Positions 35,787-36,274 of a DNA stretch of 36,274 nucleotides are shown in pieces (position 1 is the first letter of the stretch; each line of letters starts with the position of its first letter). The DNA lies in the IMG/VR virus record IMGVR_UViG_3300042691_020742, positions 1 to 36,274 of that record; one strand, given 5' to 3'. A program made the position numbers and the translations under genes. The notes under the pieces are model-generated. The model searched no databases. It was given only the letters and a program-made list of their open reading frames with translations, and was not told where the DNA came from. The DNA comes from a virus.

Positions 35787-35901
35787 TTTTCGACCCGTGT
35801 GATCAACATCACATGTGATTTACGACTCCATTAAGAAAATGTCCGATTTGCCCCATGTTTACGTATCCTGATTTGCATATGTCAGACCATCCTGCTATAC
35901 T
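35787..35901 (+). promoter_or_regulatory. Early promoter C, complete module
   Basis: TTTTCGAC (35787-35794), a perfect CRP-like TGTGA-N6-TCACA (35798-35813), ATGTCCGATTT (35839-35849), -35 TTGCAT (35873-35878), TGTCAG (35880-35885), 10 bp, TGC and -10 TATACT (35896-35901). CRP centre to -10: 90.5 bp. All elements of the module are present in order. Confidence 0.82.
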
Positions 35902-35938
35902 TGAAATTCAACAACAAAAAGAAAAGGAAAAACAACTC

Positions 35939-36274
35939 ATGGCACATGACCTAGAAAATCAAAACGGCAAGACCTCTTTCGCATCTTTCCGTGAACCCGC
36001 TTGGCATGGATTGGGTACCGTATTCACTGAAGAAAAAACAACCGCAGAAATGCTAGAAGCAGCAAATCTAAATGGTTGGAATGTTCGTCTTGAAGATATG
36101 GAAATCCCAACACACTTAACAAGCGACAAGACATACCAATATGTCGTACGCACAAACCCTACCGACAATTCACAAACCGATGTTCTCGGTGTTGTTGGTG
36201 AGCGTTATCATGTATTGCAGAATGAAGATTTATTCTCATTCGGTGATAATATCCTAGACGGCGGTGGTCGTTGG
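35939..36274 (+). CDS. DUF932 / TIGR03299 phage-plasmid protein (partial)
   Basis: The first 112 residues of a protein cut by the window end. FREPAWHGLGTVFTEEKTTA, GWNVRLEDMEIP and GVVGERYHVLQNEDLFSFG are characteristic of the phage/plasmid-like TIGR03299 (DUF932) family, usually ~300-400 aa and encoded in early regions of phages and plasmids; its function is unsettled. AAAAGGAAAAA precedes the ATG. Driven by module C. Confidence 0.9.
   Translation, partial: MAHDLENQNGKTSFASFREPAWHGLGTVFTEEKTTAEMLEAANLNGWNVRLEDMEIPTHLTSDKTYQYVVRTNPTDNSQTDVLGVVGERYHVLQNEDLFSFGDNILDGGGRW

Overview
The window is a segment of an AT-rich tailed-phage (Caudoviricetes) genome, incomplete at both ends. The host is most likely an actinobacterium, possibly a low-GC freshwater lineage. 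The grounds are a GP88-family protein known from actinophages, frequent leaderless starts (a -10 box 6-7 nt before ATG), a class II ribonucleotide reductase and GlxR/CRP-type operators. The host is an inference: no tRNA, integrase, terminase, major capsid or polymerase gene was seen here. || Layout. 1-20374, almost all on the minus strand, is the late structural block. Read in its own direction it runs from small beta-sandwich and collagen-like appendage proteins through fibronectin-III, tail-fibre and MtD_N-type fibre proteins, an adenosylcobalamin-dependent ribonucleotide reductase (nrdJ) and a 1150-aa LamG-like protein, to the portal and an XkdF-type prohead protease cut by the window edge. 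One plus-strand gene, a secreted lysozyme-like muralytic enzyme, is inserted with its own promoter and a bidirectional terminator. 20375-27360 is a mixed accessory region: a holin-like membrane protein, another collagen-like fibre, a PD-(D/E)XK nuclease operon with a leaderless promoter, two zinc-ribbon proteins, and five related proteins (PEW / TPKGYS / GVVDTD / GTPxxQxIPFKR signatures, one DUF6065-like) that may share a dUTPase-like beta-clip fold. 27487-28678 holds 24-bp iterons, tandem minus-strand promoters and DnaA-box-like sites: a divergent control and possible origin region. 28679-36274 is a plus-strand early block of about 30 very small genes, many with CxxC pairs or a single membrane segment, plus GP88 and the start of a DUF932/TIGR03299 protein. 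|| The most notable signal is regulatory. About ten early promoters, on both strands, share one composite module: TTTTCGAC, a CRP/GlxR-like TGTGA-N6-TCACA site, ATGTCCGATTT, then a sigma-70-type promoter whose 17-bp spacer carries TGTCAG exactly 10 bp before the -10. CRP-site centres lie about 52, 62-64, 72 or 90 bp upstream of the -10 box, i.e. in roughly helical steps. Late genes use a different signal, TGnTATAAT without a recognisable -35, often 6-7 nt from the start codon. This suggests the phage takes over a host CRP-family activator for early genes and switches to another promoter class for late genes.
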